A stretch of 64,000 nt of DNA from Nocardioides sp. AX2bis (GCF_902506435.1 NZ_LR733215.1:2844803-2908802), one strand, 5' to 3'; shown: positions 52,392 to 62,990, counted from the stretch's first letter. Program-made: numbers and translations. The notes: generated by a model not told the origin, from the sequence alone.

Positions 52392-52952
52392 GTGACGGAC
52401 GACGAGCAGCGGATCGCCGCGCTGCGGGCGACCGCCCACCCCGTACGCCTGCGGATGCTGAGCCTGCTGACCGGGAGCGCGATGAGCGCGGCCGAGGTGG
52501 CGCGCGAGCTGGGGATCACCCACGCCAACGCCTCCTACCACCTGCGCGTGCTGCGCGACGTCGGTGAGCTGGTCGAGGCCGGGGAGGAGCGGATCCGCGG
52601 CGGGGTGGCCAAGCGCTACCGCTACCCCCACGAGCGCGCCGAGCAGGAGTCGACGACGCCGCCCGACGGCGGCTCCCGGGCCACGCCCGACGAGCAGGCC
52701 GCGTACGTCCGCGCCGTCGCCGTCGAGCTCGAGCGTCGCGCGCGGCGCCACGCCGGACGGGGCTTCCACAGCGACCTCGAGGGCTGGGTCGACCCGGGGA
52801 CGTACGAGCGGGCGCGCGACCTGCTGCTCGAGGCCAGCCGGCTGCTGCACGCCGCCAACCGCCCCCCGCGCACCCCCGGCACGGTCCACGTCGCCCAGAC
52901 CACCTGGACCTTCGCCATGTCCGACGAGCCGACCCCGACGGACCCCTCGTGA
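52392..52952 (+). CDS. ArsR-type winged-helix regulator
   Basis: 186 residues. IAALRATAHPVRLRMLSLLTGSAMSAAEVARELGITHANASYHLRVLRDVGELVEAGEE is a classic ArsR-like wHTH; the C-terminal 90 residues hold a helical domain and no Cys metal site is evident, so it is not a standard metal sensor. GTG start with GGGAGG upstream. It overlaps the MFS gene by 4 nt (GTGA) and probably represses the operon by binding the repeat upstream. Confidence 0.9.
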   Translation: MTDDEQRIAALRATAHPVRLRMLSLLTGSAMSAAEVARELGITHANASYHLRVLRDVGELVEAGEERIRGGVAKRYRYPHERAEQESTTPPDGGSRATPDEQAAYVRAVAVELERRARRHAGRGFHSDLEGWVDPGTYERARDLLLEASRLLHAANRPPRTPGTVHVAQTTWTFAMSDEPTPTDPS

Positions 52953-54217
52953 GGACCGGCGCCTCACTGGCCCCGCTGGCGGCCCGCCCCTTCCGCTTCT
53001 ACTACGCCTCGCGCGTGGTCAACATGGCCGGCACCTTCATGGCCTCGGTCGCGCTGGCGTTCGCGGTGCTGGGCATCACCGACGACCCGGCCGCGCTCGG
53101 GTACGTCCTGGCCGCCCACACCGTGCCCATGATCGTCTTCGTGCTCTGGGGCGGCGTGGTCGCGGACCGGTTCCGCCGCACGGCGGTGCTCCAGGTCTCG
53201 AACCTCACCTCGGCCCTCACCCAGGGCCTCGTCGCCGCTCTGGTGCTGACCGGCGTGGCCGAGATCTGGATGCTGGTGGTGCTCAGCCTGCTGCACGGCA
53301 CGGCGAGCGCCTTCGGCTTCCCCGCGATGGCTGCGATCATGCCGAGCCTGGTGCCGCGCGAGCAGCTCCAGCAGGCCAACGCGCTGGTCTCGCTGGCCCG
53401 CTCCGCGCTGGTGGTCCTGGGCCCGAGCATCGGGGCGCTGCTCGTCGTCACCGCCGGCGCCGGCTGGGCGCTGGCGGTCGACGCCGCCGCCTGGCTCGTC
53501 GCCGCGGTCCTGCTCGGTTTCGTCCGGGTCCCCCCGCGCGTGGCCCGACCGTCCGACGAGGCCGCCCCCGGCACGTTCGCCGAGCTGCGGGAGGGCTGGT
53601 CGTTCGTGCGGTCGACGACGTGGCTGTGGGTCGTCGTCCTGGCCTTCGGTGCCCTCAACGCCCTCCATGCGGGGGCGTGGACGACGCTCGGACCGGCCCG
53701 GGCCCAGGACACCATCGGCGCCCAGGGCTGGGGCCTGGTGGTCTCCGCCGAGGGCGCCGGCCTGCTGCTGATGACGCTGGTCCTGCTCCGCACCCGGCTG
53801 GAGCGCCCGCTGCTGCTGGGCATGGTCGGGATGCTGCTGATGGCGCCACCCCTGGTCGCCCTGGGCGCGCGCCCCGAGCTGCTCCTGCTCGCCGGCCTGG
53901 CCCTGCTCGCCGGTGCCGGCATCGAGCTGTTCAGCATGGGCTGGAACCTGGCCATGCAGGAGCACGTGCCCGACGAGATGCTCTCGCGGGTCTACTCCTA
54001 CGACGCCCTGGGCTCCTTCGTCGCGATCCCGGTCGGGCAGGTCGCCTTCGGCCCGCTCGCGGCCGCCTTCGGGTTCCGCGACGTGCTCCTGGCCGCCGGC
54101 GCCGTGCACGTGGTGGTCTGCGTGCTGGTGCTGCTCTCCCCCGCCGTACGGGGACTGCGCCGCGCCGACCGACCCACCGCCCCGGCCCCGGACGAGGCGC
54201 TCAGCACCACTTCGTGA
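52949..54217 (+). CDS. MFS transporter (EntS-like, MFS_3)
   Basis: 422 residues with about 12 helices. PFRFYYASRVVNMAGTFMASVALAFAV at the N-terminus, GGVVADRFRRTAVL as motif A, and FSMGWNLAMQEHVPDEMLSRVYSYDALGSF at the end are typical of the enterobactin-exporter-like MFS_3 branch. Substrate unknown. GTG overlaps the regulator's stop. Its last 17 nt overlap the convergent DUF1697 gene. Confidence 0.9.
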   Translation: MRTGASLAPLAARPFRFYYASRVVNMAGTFMASVALAFAVLGITDDPAALGYVLAAHTVPMIVFVLWGGVVADRFRRTAVLQVSNLTSALTQGLVAALVLTGVAEIWMLVVLSLLHGTASAFGFPAMAAIMPSLVPREQLQQANALVSLARSALVVLGPSIGALLVVTAGAGWALAVDAAAWLVAAVLLGFVRVPPRVARPSDEAAPGTFAELREGWSFVRSTTWLWVVVLAFGALNALHAGAWTTLGPARAQDTIGAQGWGLVVSAEGAGLLLMTLVLLRTRLERPLLLGMVGMLLMAPPLVALGARPELLLLAGLALLAGAGIELFSMGWNLAMQEHVPDEMLSRVYSYDALGSFVAIPVGQVAFGPLAAAFGFRDVLLAAGAVHVVVCVLVLLSPAVRGLRRADRPTAPAPDEALSTTS

Positions 54218-54740
54218 CGACCTGCTCGACCACCGACAGCGCCCGGTTGGTCGACACCCCGATCTGCCGCTCGACCGCCACGTTGGTCATCCGCGAGGTG
54301 CCGTACCCGCGCACCATCAGGTGGGCCACGCGGCCGCGGACGACCGCCAGCTCGTCCTCGGTGCTGCACGCCTCCAGCGCGGCGACGCCCTCGGGCGTCG
54401 GCTCGTCGCGCAGCAGCGAGGCGTAGGCCCGCCCGTCCCAGCCCTCCGGCATCGTCGCGGCCAGGGCGTGGCCGTCGACCACCGCCTGCCGCAGCTCCTC
54501 GGGCGTCAGCACCGCCACCGGCACCGCGAACCCTCGGTCGGCGAGGTACGCCGCCTCGAGCACGTCGCGCACCCGCTCCCGCGAGCGCAGCCGGGTCGTG
54601 AGCCGCACGTTGCCGGTGTTGATGTGGGTGGCCACGCCAGTGAACCCGGCCCCCTCGGTGGCCGCCACGATCGCGGCCTTGTCGAACTTCCGGGTCGCAC
54701 CGAGGTTGATCGCCCGGAGGAAGGCCACGTAGTCCGCCAC
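54201..54740 (-). CDS. DUF1697 protein
   Basis: 179 residues. YVAFLRAINLGATRKFDKAAI is the family signature; THINTGNVRLTTR matches the usual INSGNVVF block. GTG 54740 was chosen because it gives the family's normal N-terminus and has GGATGG 7 nt upstream. Earlier GTG codons at 54770-54782 would run into the inverted repeat at 54782-54802. Function unknown. Divergent from the MarR gene. Confidence 0.87.
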   Translation of the reverse strand: MADYVAFLRAINLGATRKFDKAAIVAATEGAGFTGVATHINTGNVRLTTRLRSRERVRDVLEAAYLADRGFAVPVAVLTPEELRQAVVDGHALAATMPEGWDGRAYASLLRDEPTPEGVAALEACSTEDELAVVRGRVAHLMVRGYGTSRMTNVAVERQIGVSTNRALSVVEQVVTKWC

Positions 54741-54781
54741 CGGACCATCCAAGTCGGTGACCCCGCTCACGTCCACTGGCA

Positions 54782-54802
54782 CTACATAGCCTCCCTATGT
54801 AG
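54782..54802. promoter_or_regulatory. MarR operator between DUF1697 and marR
   Basis: Perfect 8-bp arms CTACATAG/CTATGTAG with a 5-nt spacer. It overlaps the -10 hexamer TAGATT (54800-54805) of the MarR gene, so binding would block its own promoter. Confidence 0.75.
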
Positions 54803-54811
54803 ATTCGTCAC

Positions 54812-55252
54812 GTGAGCTCACCGACGACCGCCGACCTCGGCAGCGACCTGGTCATGTACGCCGCGCGCCTGGTCCGCCAGGTGCGCCGCGACCACGCGCT
54901 GCCCGGCGGGGTCCGCGTGCTGTCGTTCCTCGACGAGCACGGTCCGCTGACCGTCACCGCGCTGGCCGCCCTCGACGGCTGCGCCCAGCCCACGATGTCG
55001 GCCAGCGTCGGCCGGCTGCTGGAGGCCGGCCTGGTCGACAAGCGGCCGCACCCCGAGGACGCACGCAGCAGCGTCGTGGCGCTCACCACGCACGGGCGCG
55101 CCGAGCTGGGCGCCGTGCGCCGCACCAACGGCCAGGACGTCGCCGACCGCCTGGCCGCCCACCCCGGCCGCACCCCCGAGGAGCTGGCCACCGCCGTCGC
55201 CGTGCTGCGTGACCTGCTCACCCCGCCCACCGAGCCCGAGAGGACACCGTGA
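54812..55252 (+). CDS. MarR-family regulator
   Basis: 146 residues. Winged HTH with VLSFLDEHGPLTVTALAALDGCAQPTMSASVGRLLEAGLVDKRPHPEDARSSVVALT. GTG start; TAGATT (54800-54805) ends 6 nt upstream, so leaderless. It overlaps the downstream MFS gene by 4 nt and likely represses the operon through the adjacent palindrome. The inducer is unknown. Confidence 0.92.
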   Translation: MSSPTTADLGSDLVMYAARLVRQVRRDHALPGGVRVLSFLDEHGPLTVTALAALDGCAQPTMSASVGRLLEAGLVDKRPHPEDARSSVVALTTHGRAELGAVRRTNGQDVADRLAAHPGRTPEELATAVAVLRDLLTPPTEPERTP

Positions 55253-56511
55253 CCACCACCACCGCCACCACCGACCCCAGGACTGGCTCCCCGGCCGGCC
55301 CGCGCTCCCTGCTCAACCAGCCCCGCGCGGTCTGGGCGGTCGCCTTCGCCTGCGTCATCGCCTTCATGGGCATCGGCCTGGTCGACCCCATCCTCAAGCC
55401 GATCGCCGACCAGCTGGACGCGTCCCCGAGCCAGGTCTCGCTGCTGTTCACCAGCTACATGGCCGTGATGGGCGTGGCGATGCTGGTCACCGGCGTGGTC
55501 TCCAGCCGGATCGGCGCCAAGCGCACGCTGCTGCTCGGCCTGGCCCTCATCATCGTCTTCGCCGGGCTGGCCGGCCTGTCCGGCTCCGTCGGCGAGATCG
55601 TCGGCTTCCGCGCCGGGTGGGGCCTGGGCAACGCGCTGTTCATCGCCACCGCGCTGTCGACCATCGTGGTCTCCGCGCGGGGCTCCACCGCACAGGCGAT
55701 CATCCTGTTCGAGGCCGCCCTCGGCCTGGGCATCGCGGCCGGCCCGCTGCTCGGCGGCGCCCTCGGCTCGATCAGCTGGCGCGCCCCGTTCCTCGGCGTC
55801 TCCGTGCTGATGCTCGTCGCGCTCGTGGCCACCGCGGTCCTGCTGCCGGCCACGCCGAGCACCGGGACCCGTACGTCGCTCGCCGACCCGATCCGGGCGC
55901 TGCGCCACCCCGGGCTGCTGACCATCGCCCTGACCGCGCTGTTCTACAACATGGGCTTCTTCACGCTGCTGGCCTTCACCCCGTTCCCGCTGGACATGAC
56001 CGCCCAGCAGGTGGGCCTGGTGTTCTTCGGCTGGGGCATCCTGCTGGCCGTCTCCTCGGTCTGGCTCGCCCCGCGCCTGCAGCGCCGCTTCGGCGCCGTG
56101 CCCACCGTGCTCGGCTCGCTGGCGCTGTTCGCGCTCGACTTCGTCGCGATGGCGGTCTGGACCGACTCCAAGACCGTCCTCGTGGTCGGCGTGGTCGTCG
56201 CCGGGGCCTTCCTGGGCGTCAACAACACGGTGATCACCGAGGCCGTGATGGGCGCCGCCCCGGTCGAGCGCCCCGTCGCCTCGGCCGCGTACTCGTTCGT
56301 GCGCTTCTCCGGCGGCGCCGTGGCCCCCTTCGCGGCTGGGAAGCTGGGCGAGGACCTCAGCGTCCACGCGCCGTTCTGGATGGGGGCCGGCGTCGTGGTC
56401 GTCGCGATGGTGGTGCTCGCCGTCGGCGCCAGGCACCTTCGCGGCGAACACCTCCCGGACGCGCTCAGCGAGGCCGAGGGCCAGGCCGTCGCCGTCGGCG
56501 ACCTGGACTAG
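55249..56511 (+). CDS. MFS transporter (DHA1-like)
   Basis: 420 residues with about 12 helices. FMGIGLVDPILKPIADQL (TM1), GVVSSRIGAKRTLLLG as motif A, FRAGWGLGNALFIATAL as motif B. The layout fits drug:H+ antiporters of the DHA1 type. GTG overlaps the MarR stop (GTGA). Substrate unknown. Confidence 0.9.
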   Translation: MTTTTATTDPRTGSPAGPRSLLNQPRAVWAVAFACVIAFMGIGLVDPILKPIADQLDASPSQVSLLFTSYMAVMGVAMLVTGVVSSRIGAKRTLLLGLALIIVFAGLAGLSGSVGEIVGFRAGWGLGNALFIATALSTIVVSARGSTAQAIILFEAALGLGIAAGPLLGGALGSISWRAPFLGVSVLMLVALVATAVLLPATPSTGTRTSLADPIRALRHPGLLTIALTALFYNMGFFTLLAFTPFPLDMTAQQVGLVFFGWGILLAVSSVWLAPRLQRRFGAVPTVLGSLALFALDFVAMAVWTDSKTVLVVGVVVAGAFLGVNNTVITEAVMGAAPVERPVASAAYSFVRFSGGAVAPFAAGKLGEDLSVHAPFWMGAGVVVVAMVVLAVGARHLRGEHLPDALSEAEGQAVAVGDLD

Positions 56512-56522
56512 GGCCCCGCGTC

Positions 56523-58274
<1,752 letters not shown>

Positions 58275-58739
58275 TCAGGACATGATCAGGCAGCTCGACG
58301 TGGCGTGGGCGACCACACGACCGGCCTCGTCGGTCAGCGTGGCCTCGGCCAGGGCCGTCCGCCGCCCGCGGTGCAGGACCCGCCCGACCGCGCGGACCCG
58401 ACCGGTGTCCTCGGTGACCGCGCGCAGGAACTTCACGGTGAGGTCGAGCGAGGTGTAACGCTCGCCGACCGCGAGCGTGGAGTGCACCGAGCAGGCCGCC
58501 GCGGTGTCGAGCAGGGTCGACAGCACGCCGCCGTGGACCGTCCCGAGCGGGTTGTAGTGACGACGCTCGGGCACGAGCGCGACCGAGATCGAGCCCTGCT
58601 CGCCCCCGAACTCGACCAGGCCGAGGGTGTCGGCGATCGGGGCGTGCGGCAGCCGGCCCTCGATCATCGCCTGCAGCTGCTCCATCCCGGTCATGGTGGC
58701 GAGGACGGGCGGCGGCGGTGCGGGCTCGGTCTGGTCCAT
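58275..58739 (-). CDS. PaaI-like hotdog thioesterase
   Basis: 154 residues. HYNPLGTVHGGVLSTLLDTAAACSVHS contains the HGG and catalytic region of the acyl-CoA thioesterase PaaI/YigI type. It differs from the paa-linked copy at 9406. ATG start. It converges on the Lrp gene with an 18-nt gap. Confidence 0.9.
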   Translation of the reverse strand: MDQTEPAPPPPVLATMTGMEQLQAMIEGRLPHAPIADTLGLVEFGGEQGSISVALVPERRHYNPLGTVHGGVLSTLLDTAAACSVHSTLAVGERYTSLDLTVKFLRAVTEDTGRVRAVGRVLHRGRRTALAEATLTDEAGRVVAHATSSCLIMS

Positions 58740-58776
58740 GGCCCCAGCCTGCCGCACCACCGCGGTGCGGCAGCGG

Positions 58777-60624
58777 TCAGGACGTCCGGCGTGCCGCCCA
58801 GTCGCGCACCCGGTCGATCCGGGCCTGCAGCTGCTCGGCGTTGGCCACCGCGGCCGCGGGCCCGCCGCACTCCTTGCGCAGCGCGGCGTGGGTGATGCCG
58901 TGGGCCTGGCCGGTGCGGTGGTGCCAGGCGCCGACCAGCCCGTTGAGCTCACGCCGCAGCAGCGCCAGCTGCTCGTGGGTCGACACCGACCGGACCGTCT
59001 CCGCGGCGTCCGGGTCCGGCCGCGCGGCGCGCTGGGCGCTCTGGGTGCGGCGCCGCTCGCTCTGCCGGTGCTGGAGCAGCTCGCGCATCTGGCCGGGCTC
59101 GAGCAGGCCGGGGATGCCGAGGAAGTCCATCTCCTCCTCGGAGCCGACCTGCACCTCGCCCTCGTGTCCGAACGCGGCGCCCTCGTAGAGCGCGTGGTCG
59201 AAGCTGGCCTGCGACCCGAGCGCCTCGAACGGCAGCCCGTCGTCGGCGAGCGAGTCGGAGGCCTTCTCGGCGGCGTTCGCCTGGGCCAGCAGGTCGTCCT
59301 CGGCGGCGTGGAGGTCGTCCTCGTCGGTGACCCTGCGCCCCAGGACGTGGTCGCGCTCGACCTCCATCTGCGAGGCGAAGGACAGCAGCCCCGGCACCGA
59401 GGGCAGGAACACCGACGCGCTCTCCCCCCGGGTCCGGGCGCGGACGAAGCGGCCGACGGCCTGGGCGAAGAACAGCGGCGTGGCGGTGGTGGTGGCCCAC
59501 ACGCCGACCGCGAGCCGGGGCACGTCGACGCCCTCGGAGACCATCCGGACCGCGACCATCCACCGCGAGCCGTCGTCGGTGAAGGTGCTGATCTTCTTCG
59601 AGGACGCCTTCTCGTCGGAGAGCACCAGCGTCGGCGCCTCCCCCGAGATCGCCCGCAGGGTCTTGGCGTAGGCCCGCGCCGACTCCTGGTCGGTGGCGAT
59701 CACCAGGCCACCGGCGTCCGGGACGTGGCGACGCACCTCCGACAGGCGCCGGTCGGCGGCCTCGAGCACCGACGGCACCCACGACCCGGCGGGGTCCAGC
59801 GCGGTGCGCAGCGCCTGGTTGGTCAGGTCCTTGGTCATCGGCTCGCCGAGCCGGGCCGCGATCTCGTCCCCGGCCCGGGTACGCCAGCTCATCTCGCCCG
59901 AGTAGGCCAGGAACAGCACCGGCCGCACCACGTGGTCGGCCAGCGCGTGGGCGTAGCCGTAGGTGTAGTCGGCCACCGAGCGCGGCACGCCGTCCTTGCC
60001 GGGGGCGTAGGTGACGAACGGGATCGGGTTCACGTCGGAGCGGAACGGGGTGCCGGTCAGGGCCAGGCGGCGCGCGGCCGGCTGGAAGGCCTCCTGCACG
60101 CCCTCGCCCCACGACAGCGCGTCGGCGGCGTGGTGCACCTCGTCGAGGATGACCAGCGTCTTGAAGCGCTCCGTACGGATGCGCAGCGCCAGCGGGTTCA
60201 CCGCGACGCCGGCGTAGGTGACCGCCACCCCGAGGTAGTCGCTGGCGATCCGGCCCTTGCCCGCGGAGTACGCCGGGTCGATCGGGATGCCGGCCCGGGC
60301 CGCGGCCTCGGCCCACTGGTTCTTCAGGTGCTCGGTCGGGGCCACCACGATGATCCGGTCGACGATGCGCCGCCCGATCAGCTCCGAGGCCACCGACAGC
60401 GCGAACGTCGTCTTGCCCGCGCCCGGCGTGGCCACGGCCAGGAAGTCCTGGGGCTGGCGGTCGAGGTAGTCGCGCAGCGCGGCGGACTGCCAGGCCCGCA
60501 GCGAGGGTGCGGTCCCCCAGGCGGCCCGCTCGGGCCAGGCCGGGGTGAGGGCGTCCGCGACCGGGGCCGCGGGTGTCGAGAAGAGGTCGTCGTGGTCGGT
60601 GCGGGCAGGTTCGCCCCCGCTCAC
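58777..60624 (-). CDS. DEAD/DEAH superfamily 2 helicase
   Basis: 615 residues. Motif I VATPGAGKTTFALSVA, motif II ILDEVHHAAD (DEVH), motif III LTGTPFRSD, motif V region VSEGVDVPRLAVG, motif VI QAVGRFVRARTRG. It resembles the XPB/type III restriction-like SF2 helicases that are widespread in actinobacteria, with an acidic C-terminal extension. GTG start shares GTGA with the DUF3039 gene, and the two are probably co-expressed. Substrate unknown; DNA repair or RNA unwinding are options. Confidence 0.92.
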   Translation of the reverse strand: MSGGEPARTDHDDLFSTPAAPVADALTPAWPERAAWGTAPSLRAWQSAALRDYLDRQPQDFLAVATPGAGKTTFALSVASELIGRRIVDRIIVVAPTEHLKNQWAEAAARAGIPIDPAYSAGKGRIASDYLGVAVTYAGVAVNPLALRIRTERFKTLVILDEVHHAADALSWGEGVQEAFQPAARRLALTGTPFRSDVNPIPFVTYAPGKDGVPRSVADYTYGYAHALADHVVRPVLFLAYSGEMSWRTRAGDEIAARLGEPMTKDLTNQALRTALDPAGSWVPSVLEAADRRLSEVRRHVPDAGGLVIATDQESARAYAKTLRAISGEAPTLVLSDEKASSKKISTFTDDGSRWMVAVRMVSEGVDVPRLAVGVWATTTATPLFFAQAVGRFVRARTRGESASVFLPSVPGLLSFASQMEVERDHVLGRRVTDEDDLHAAEDDLLAQANAAEKASDSLADDGLPFEALGSQASFDHALYEGAAFGHEGEVQVGSEEEMDFLGIPGLLEPGQMRELLQHRQSERRRTQSAQRAARPDPDAAETVRSVSTHEQLALLRRELNGLVGAWHHRTGQAHGITHAALRKECGGPAAAVANAEQLQARIDRVRDWAARRTS

Positions 60625-60881
60625 GCCTCGGGGCCCTGGTCGTCCTTCATGGAGTCCCAGATCTCCTGGCACTCGGGGCACGTGGGGAACTTCTGCGGGT
60701 CCCGGCTCGGCACCCAGACCTTGCCGCACAGCGCGACGACCGGGGTGCCCATGATCATCGCCTCGGTGAGCTTGTCCTTCTCCACGTAGTGCGAGAAGCG
60801 CTCGTGGTCACCCTCGTCCGTCGGGACCGTCCGGCGGTCCTCGCGGACGTCCTGGTCTGTCGAGAATCCGATGGTGGTCAC
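60621..60881 (-). CDS. DUF3039 zinc-ribbon protein
   Basis: 86 residues. FSHYVEKDKLTEAMIMGTPVVALCGKVWVPSRDP...CPECQEIWD has the DUF3039 signature with a CxxxxW and CPEC pair likely binding zinc. GTG start; TAGACT (60889-60894) ends 7 nt upstream, so leaderless. Coupled to the helicase gene downstream by a 4-nt overlap. Function unknown. Confidence 0.9.
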   Translation of the reverse strand: MTTIGFSTDQDVREDRRTVPTDEGDHERFSHYVEKDKLTEAMIMGTPVVALCGKVWVPSRDPQKFPTCPECQEIWDSMKDDQGPEA

Positions 60882-60923
60882 GCGTCAGAGTCTAGATCAG
60901 GTCCGGGTCGGTTCCGGCCGGGG

Positions 60924-61523
60924 TCAGTTCAGGCCGGGGTCGGCCGGGCGGGTGGAGGCCCAGGCCAGCTCGTCGGGCTGGCGGCGCAGCACCTCGCGCC
61001 ACAACCCGCCCGTGTCGGGGTGGAAGGCGTCGTGCGGCTCGCCGGGGACGACGTACCAGCTGCCCTCGGCGATCTCGTCCTCGAGCTGGCCCGCGCCCCA
61101 TCCGGCGTACCCGGCGAAGACGCGCAGCGCGGCCAGGCCCTCGGCGACCAGCTCGACGGGGGTCTCGAGGTCGACGAGGCCCACGCCGCCCGCGACCTCG
61201 CGGAAGCCGACCCGGCCGGCGGGGTCGTCGGTGGGTCCGCCGACCAGCACCACGGCGAGGGCGCCGTCGGGGCCCACCGGGCCGCCGTGGAAGAGCACCT
61301 CGGGCTCGCTCGCGAGCGCGCCCCACTCGGGCAGCACCTCGGCGACCGGCACCGGGGAGGGCCGGTTGAGCACGACCCCCAGCGCACCCTCGTCGTTGAC
61401 GTCGAGCAGGAGCACCACCGTGTCGGCGAAGTTCGGGTCGAGCAGCGCCGGGGCGGCCACCAGCAGCATCCCGGCGCCGGGCGGCACCGGCCCGGGGCGG
61501 GGCGCGACGGGGGGCTCGGTCAT
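60924..61523 (-). CDS. YqgE/AlgH family protein
   Basis: 199 residues. GMLLVAAPALLDPNFADTVVLLLDVNDEGALGVVLNRP is the typical start, then EVLFHGGPVGPDGALAVV and FAGYAGWGAGQLEDEIAEGSWYVV. The family's molecular role is unsettled. ATG start. Between the DUF3039-helicase pair and a hypothetical gene. Confidence 0.94.
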   Translation of the reverse strand: MTEPPVAPRPGPVPPGAGMLLVAAPALLDPNFADTVVLLLDVNDEGALGVVLNRPSPVPVAEVLPEWGALASEPEVLFHGGPVGPDGALAVVLVGGPTDDPAGRVGFREVAGGVGLVDLETPVELVAEGLAALRVFAGYAGWGAGQLEDEIAEGSWYVVPGEPHDAFHPDTGGLWREVLRRQPDELAWASTRPADPGLN

Positions 61524-61540
61524 GCCGCCAGTGTGACGGC

Positions 61541-62110
61541 TCAGGCGGCGACGAGCGACCGGAGCCGCCCGAGGAGCCCGCGACGCGGACGGTACGCCGC
61601 CAGGGCGACCGCCGCACCGTCGTCCGCCGCACGGGCGGCCAGGGCGGTCAGCCCGGCCAGGCGGCGGGCTCGGGCGGCCTGCTCGACCGCCACGCCGGCG
61701 CGGGCGGCACGCGGGTCGCCGACCCCGGCACGTCCGGCGGCGACGGCCAGCAGCGCGTGCTCCGTGGCGGTGGCCCGGGCCATCGCCTCGGCCGTCCGGT
61801 CGTCGCGCGGGTGCTCGCGGTGGTGGTCGAGCAGGGCCCGCAGGCCGGGCATCTCGTCGGCGGCGCGGGCCCAGGCGCGCTCGGTGGCGCCGGCCAGGTC
61901 GCGCGGCGTGCGCTGCTGCTCGCGCTCGACGAGCCCGGTCAGGCGGGTGTGCCAGCGCAGGGTGAGGGCGCCCAGCAGGGAGAGCTCGTCGCCGAAGGTG
62001 GCGTCGACGCCGGGCAGGTCGGTCGGGACGGAGGTGTCGCGGCGCTCCTCGACCGCGGCGAGCGCGGCGCGGAGCACCTGGGCGCGGCGGTGCTGGACCT
62101 GCTGCTTCAT
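61541..62110 (-). CDS. Hypothetical helical protein controlled by divergent TetR
   Basis: 189 residues, Ala/Arg-rich, with no membrane segment and almost entirely helical by composition. No family is recognised. It has QVQHRRAQVLRAALAAVEERRDTSVPTD at the start and a basic tail (YRPRRGLLGRLRSL). ATG 62110 has GAGGAG about 7 nt upstream. Its promoter region is covered by the 30-nt palindrome at 62135-62164, so it is probably repressed by the divergent TetR. Confidence 0.65.
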   Translation of the reverse strand: MKQQVQHRRAQVLRAALAAVEERRDTSVPTDLPGVDATFGDELSLLGALTLRWHTRLTGLVEREQQRTPRDLAGATERAWARAADEMPGLRALLDHHREHPRDDRTAEAMARATATEHALLAVAAGRAGVGDPRAARAGVAVEQAARARRLAGLTALAARAADDGAAVALAAYRPRRGLLGRLRSLVAA

Positions 62111-62134
62111 GGCTGGCTCCTCGGGGGTCGTCTT

Positions 62135-62164
62135 TGCATACTGCGAGTACGTACTCACAGTATG
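62135..62164. promoter_or_regulatory. 30-nt near-perfect palindrome, candidate TetR operator
   Basis: One mismatched pair in 15. The outer arms GCATACTG/CAGTATGC and the centre GAGTACGTACTC are perfect. It begins 25 nt upstream of the hypothetical gene start and lies about 100 nt upstream of the divergent TetR start. Confidence 0.75.
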
Positions 62165-62252
62165 CGGCGATTTCCCTGGGGACACCCCCGGAGAGCCGGG
62201 GCGGGACGTGATCCCTCCGACAACGGCCGTGATCCGCGCCACGTCGGCGTCC

Positions 62253-62258
62253 TAGACT
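62253..62258 (+). promoter_or_regulatory. -10 of the TetR gene (leaderless)
   Basis: TAGACT ends 6 nt before GTG 62265. Confidence 0.55.
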
Positions 62259-62264
62259 GCACCG

Positions 62265-62987
62265 GTGCCTCGGTCCCCGGTCTCCAAGCTCGCGCCCAAG
62301 GTCCCGAAGCTGCCCGGCGTGCCGGGGGTCCCGGGCACCCGGCGCCAGCAGTACTCCGCCTCCACCAAGCTGAAGCTGGTCGACGTCGCCGAGGACCTGT
62401 TCTCCCTGCAGGGCTACGCCGCCACGTCGCTGGACCAGGTGGTGGCCGGGGCCGCGGTCACCAAGGGGGCGCTCTACCACCACTTCGGCGGCAAGGTCGC
62501 GCTCTTCGAGGCCGTCTTCGAGCGGGTCGCCGACGACGCCAGCGCGCGGGTGCGCGCGGCCGTGGCCTCCCGGGACGACCCGTGGGAGGCCGCCCAGGCG
62601 GGGCTGCGGGTCTTCCTCGACGTCGTGCAGGAGGAGCGCTACCGACGGGTGGTGATCCTGGAGGGCCCGGCGGTCCTCGGGCGGGAGCGCTACCGCGAGC
62701 AGGAGGAGCGCTCGACCCTCGCCACCGTGGTCAGCCTGGTCGCCGCCATGGTCGGCGCGGGGACGTGGCAGCTGGACGACGAGACCGTGCAGACCTTCGC
62801 CCGGATCTTCTTCGGCGCCGTGGTCTCCGCGGGCGAGGAGGTCGCCGGCGCGGTCGACAAGGAGGCCGCCGCCGCCCGGGTCGAGGGCGCCATCGGGTTC
62901 ATCCTGGCCGGCTTCCGGATCCTCGCCGAGACCGACGTCCCCGTGCCCGAGGTGCTCACGCGACTGCGCCTGGTCGACCCGGGCTGA
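62265..62987 (+). CDS. TetR-family regulator
   Basis: 240 residues. A Pro/Val-rich 33-residue leader (PKVPKLPGVPGVPG) precedes the HTH LKLVDVAEDLFSLQGYAATSLDQVVAGAAVTKGALYHHFGGKVALFEAVF. The C-terminal ligand domain fits the TetR_C_33-like type. GTG start, leaderless. Divergent from the hypothetical gene; the 30-nt palindrome between them is its likely operator. Confidence 0.9.
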   Translation: MPRSPVSKLAPKVPKLPGVPGVPGTRRQQYSASTKLKLVDVAEDLFSLQGYAATSLDQVVAGAAVTKGALYHHFGGKVALFEAVFERVADDASARVRAAVASRDDPWEAAQAGLRVFLDVVQEERYRRVVILEGPAVLGRERYREQEERSTLATVVSLVAAMVGAGTWQLDDETVQTFARIFFGAVVSAGEEVAGAVDKEAAAARVEGAIGFILAGFRILAETDVPVPEVLTRLRLVDPG

Positions 62988-62990
62988 GGC

